Of a DNA stretch of 49,219 nucleotides, positions 48,088 through 49,219 are shown one piece after another. The notes under the pieces were generated by a model. The model ran no database searches and was not told the origin of the DNA. It worked only from the letters and a program-made list of their open reading frames with translations. A program made the position numbers and the translations under genes. Origin of the DNA: Nemertoderma westbladi (lineage: Eukaryota; Xenacoelomorpha; Nemertodermatida; Nemertodermatidae); assembly GCA_032718475.1 (NCBI GenBank), contig JAUCBJ010008098.1:1-49219 (forward strand), in the 5' to 3' direction. The first letter of the stretch is position 1. The number at the start of each line of letters is the position of its first letter.

Positions 48088-49219
48088 AGCAGTCCAGAGA
48101 GAAGACAGCGGAAAGTAAGGTAAGTGAGAAACCCGTTTCTAGGAGAAGGGTAACACCAGTATGTTATACCGACGACGGTGAAAGCCAAACTTCTCAAGGA
48201 GAGGACAGCGGGAAAGACACTGACAGATCTTATTATGTCAATAAAATGCCTAAAGATCAGGTAAGTAAATCCGAGTCTCGACCCAATGACAGAAGGGAAC
48301 CGGTACAAAAAACCCCTCCTACGTCTCCTAAAAGAATTCAGGTGAGAAAGCCCGAGGAAAGAACAAGTGTGCACCACATAGCACATGTTAAAGTAAGTAA
48401 CATCAAGCCCAAATGTGTGCTGTGCGACGGGCCCCACCGTTTAAATGCGTGTGATAAATTCCTGAGGAAATCACTAAAGGATAGACGTGAAGTCATGTGG
48501 GATAAGCGGTTGTGTTATAATTGCCTCAGACGAGGACACCAACGGCGAACCTGTAACTCCGACGCAAGGTGTGCAAAGTGCGGCGCAAAACATCATATCT
48601 TGTTGCACACGGAATTCGAACGAAACAGCCCGAGTCAGGTAAGTGAGTCCGAACTACATGTCCAATTCAGTGATGTGAATGACACTGATCAATCTGAGAT
48701 GGAAGGATTCTATACGGACGAGTTCTCCGACCAAAACGAATCCTGTTACCTAATAAACACCACCGCAGTGTATCGAACACTCGTGTACGAGAAAGACACA
48801 GACAGCGACCTTACCTTAACTACTTCCGATCAACAACCATCTTGGAAAGCGCCAACTTCCAATATAGGAATCCGAGAATTTCCTGTAGTCCAGTTACGGG
48901 TCCACGGACCTCAGAAGAGCTATATAGTGAACGCCCTCCTGGACTCCGGTAGCACAGGAACATTCATCGATAAAGAACTAGCCGAAGTCATCTTTGCTGG
49001 ACAACCCAAGTTCCGAACCAAGCTAAACATGTCAGGGATCATGCAGGTTTGGAATTCTACTGTAGCTGCCGACTATTATATAGGTGAGTTGTCCACCCCA
49101 CAGGATAAACTAGGAGAATACAGTATAAGGTCAGTGAAAATGGTGGCAATAAAGAACTTCGCTACTACTCAAGCAGACCTTTATAATTGGGACGAGGATG
49201 AGAGCATCCAACATCTTAA
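48087..49219 (+). CDS. Zinc knuckles and aspartic protease of element 3 (partial, runs off the window)
   Basis: Open in one frame from the gag frameshift to the window end. Has the same three zinc clusters as element 1 (CVLCDGPHRLNAC; CYNCLRRGHQRRTC; CAKCGAKHH) and the protease with NALLDSGSTGTFID at about 48930. Very close to 17841-19628 in protein, with small indels. Whether RT follows cannot be seen. The reading frame contains five 5' splice-site-like sequences (GTAAGT or GTGAGA), as listed in the findings. Confidence 0.82.

Larger units (their letters stand above)
43326..49219 (+). mobile_element. BEL/Pao element 'element 3', sister of element 1, runs off the window
   Basis: Plus-strand copy related throughout to element 1 (minus strand): LTR 43326-44548, leader, gag from 46726, zinc knuckles and protease to the window end. 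LTR and leader are visibly more diverged from element 1 than the two LTRs of element 1 are from each other. Its gag carries a large internal deletion. Confidence 0.88.

Overview
This is eukaryotic, almost certainly metazoan, DNA. It is AT-rich and full of retroelement families typical of marine invertebrates: BEL/Pao LTR elements, CR1-like and RTE-like LINEs, a Penelope fragment and a Mutator-like transposase. The palindromic words TAGGCCTA and TACCGGTA are strikingly frequent. An echinoderm, hemichordate or similar invertebrate would fit, but I cannot name the species. The only cellular gene I recognise is an intronless, intact ORF for ribosomal protein eL6 on the minus strand (5157-5909). 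Positions 1-5156 hold tandem repeats, homopolymer runs and transposon debris, with no supported gene.

From 6.4 kb to the end, almost everything is nested mobile DNA. The first block is a minus-strand BEL/Pao element, 'element 1' (6425-26534). Its 3' LTR is 6425-7590 and its 5' LTR 25356-26534, flanked by a candidate ACATG target-site duplication. It carries a long 5' leader with a 123-bp satellite, a gag broken by nonsense codons, a zinc-knuckle/protease ORF, and a degenerate unknown third ORF. Reverse transcriptase, most of RNase H and integrase are absent. The protease reads in frame into the short region that normally follows RNase H. A second BEL/Pao element, 'element 2' (9954-16694, plus strand), sits inside it with 533-bp LTRs differing at one base and a perfect TATAA duplication. 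It also has only gag and protease; in place of pol it has a series of stem-loops sharing a GTGG...CCAC closing stem. A third BEL copy, 'element 3' (43326 to beyond the window, plus strand), is related to element 1 and carries an internally deleted gag.

The second block (about 28.2-43.2 kb) is one CR1-like LINE that has been split repeatedly. An RTE-like LINE (minus strand) and a 30-bp minisatellite lie between its ORF1 and ORF2. A 2-kb TA-flanked inverted-repeat element splits ORF2 before the RT palm. A Mutator-like transposon with an intact 561-aa transposase splits ORF2 again. That transposon contains a long-TIR element with a perfect 9-bp duplication, which in turn contains a 1.1-kb palindrome made from a Penelope GIY-YIG fragment, so nesting is four deep.

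The main candidate for something undescribed is the pair of recently moved, pol-less gag-protease BEL elements (1 and 2). Both carry repeated hairpins with conserved stems and variable loops where pol should be. They look like trans-mobilised elements, analogous to plant TR-GAG elements but in the BEL/Pao lineage of an animal.
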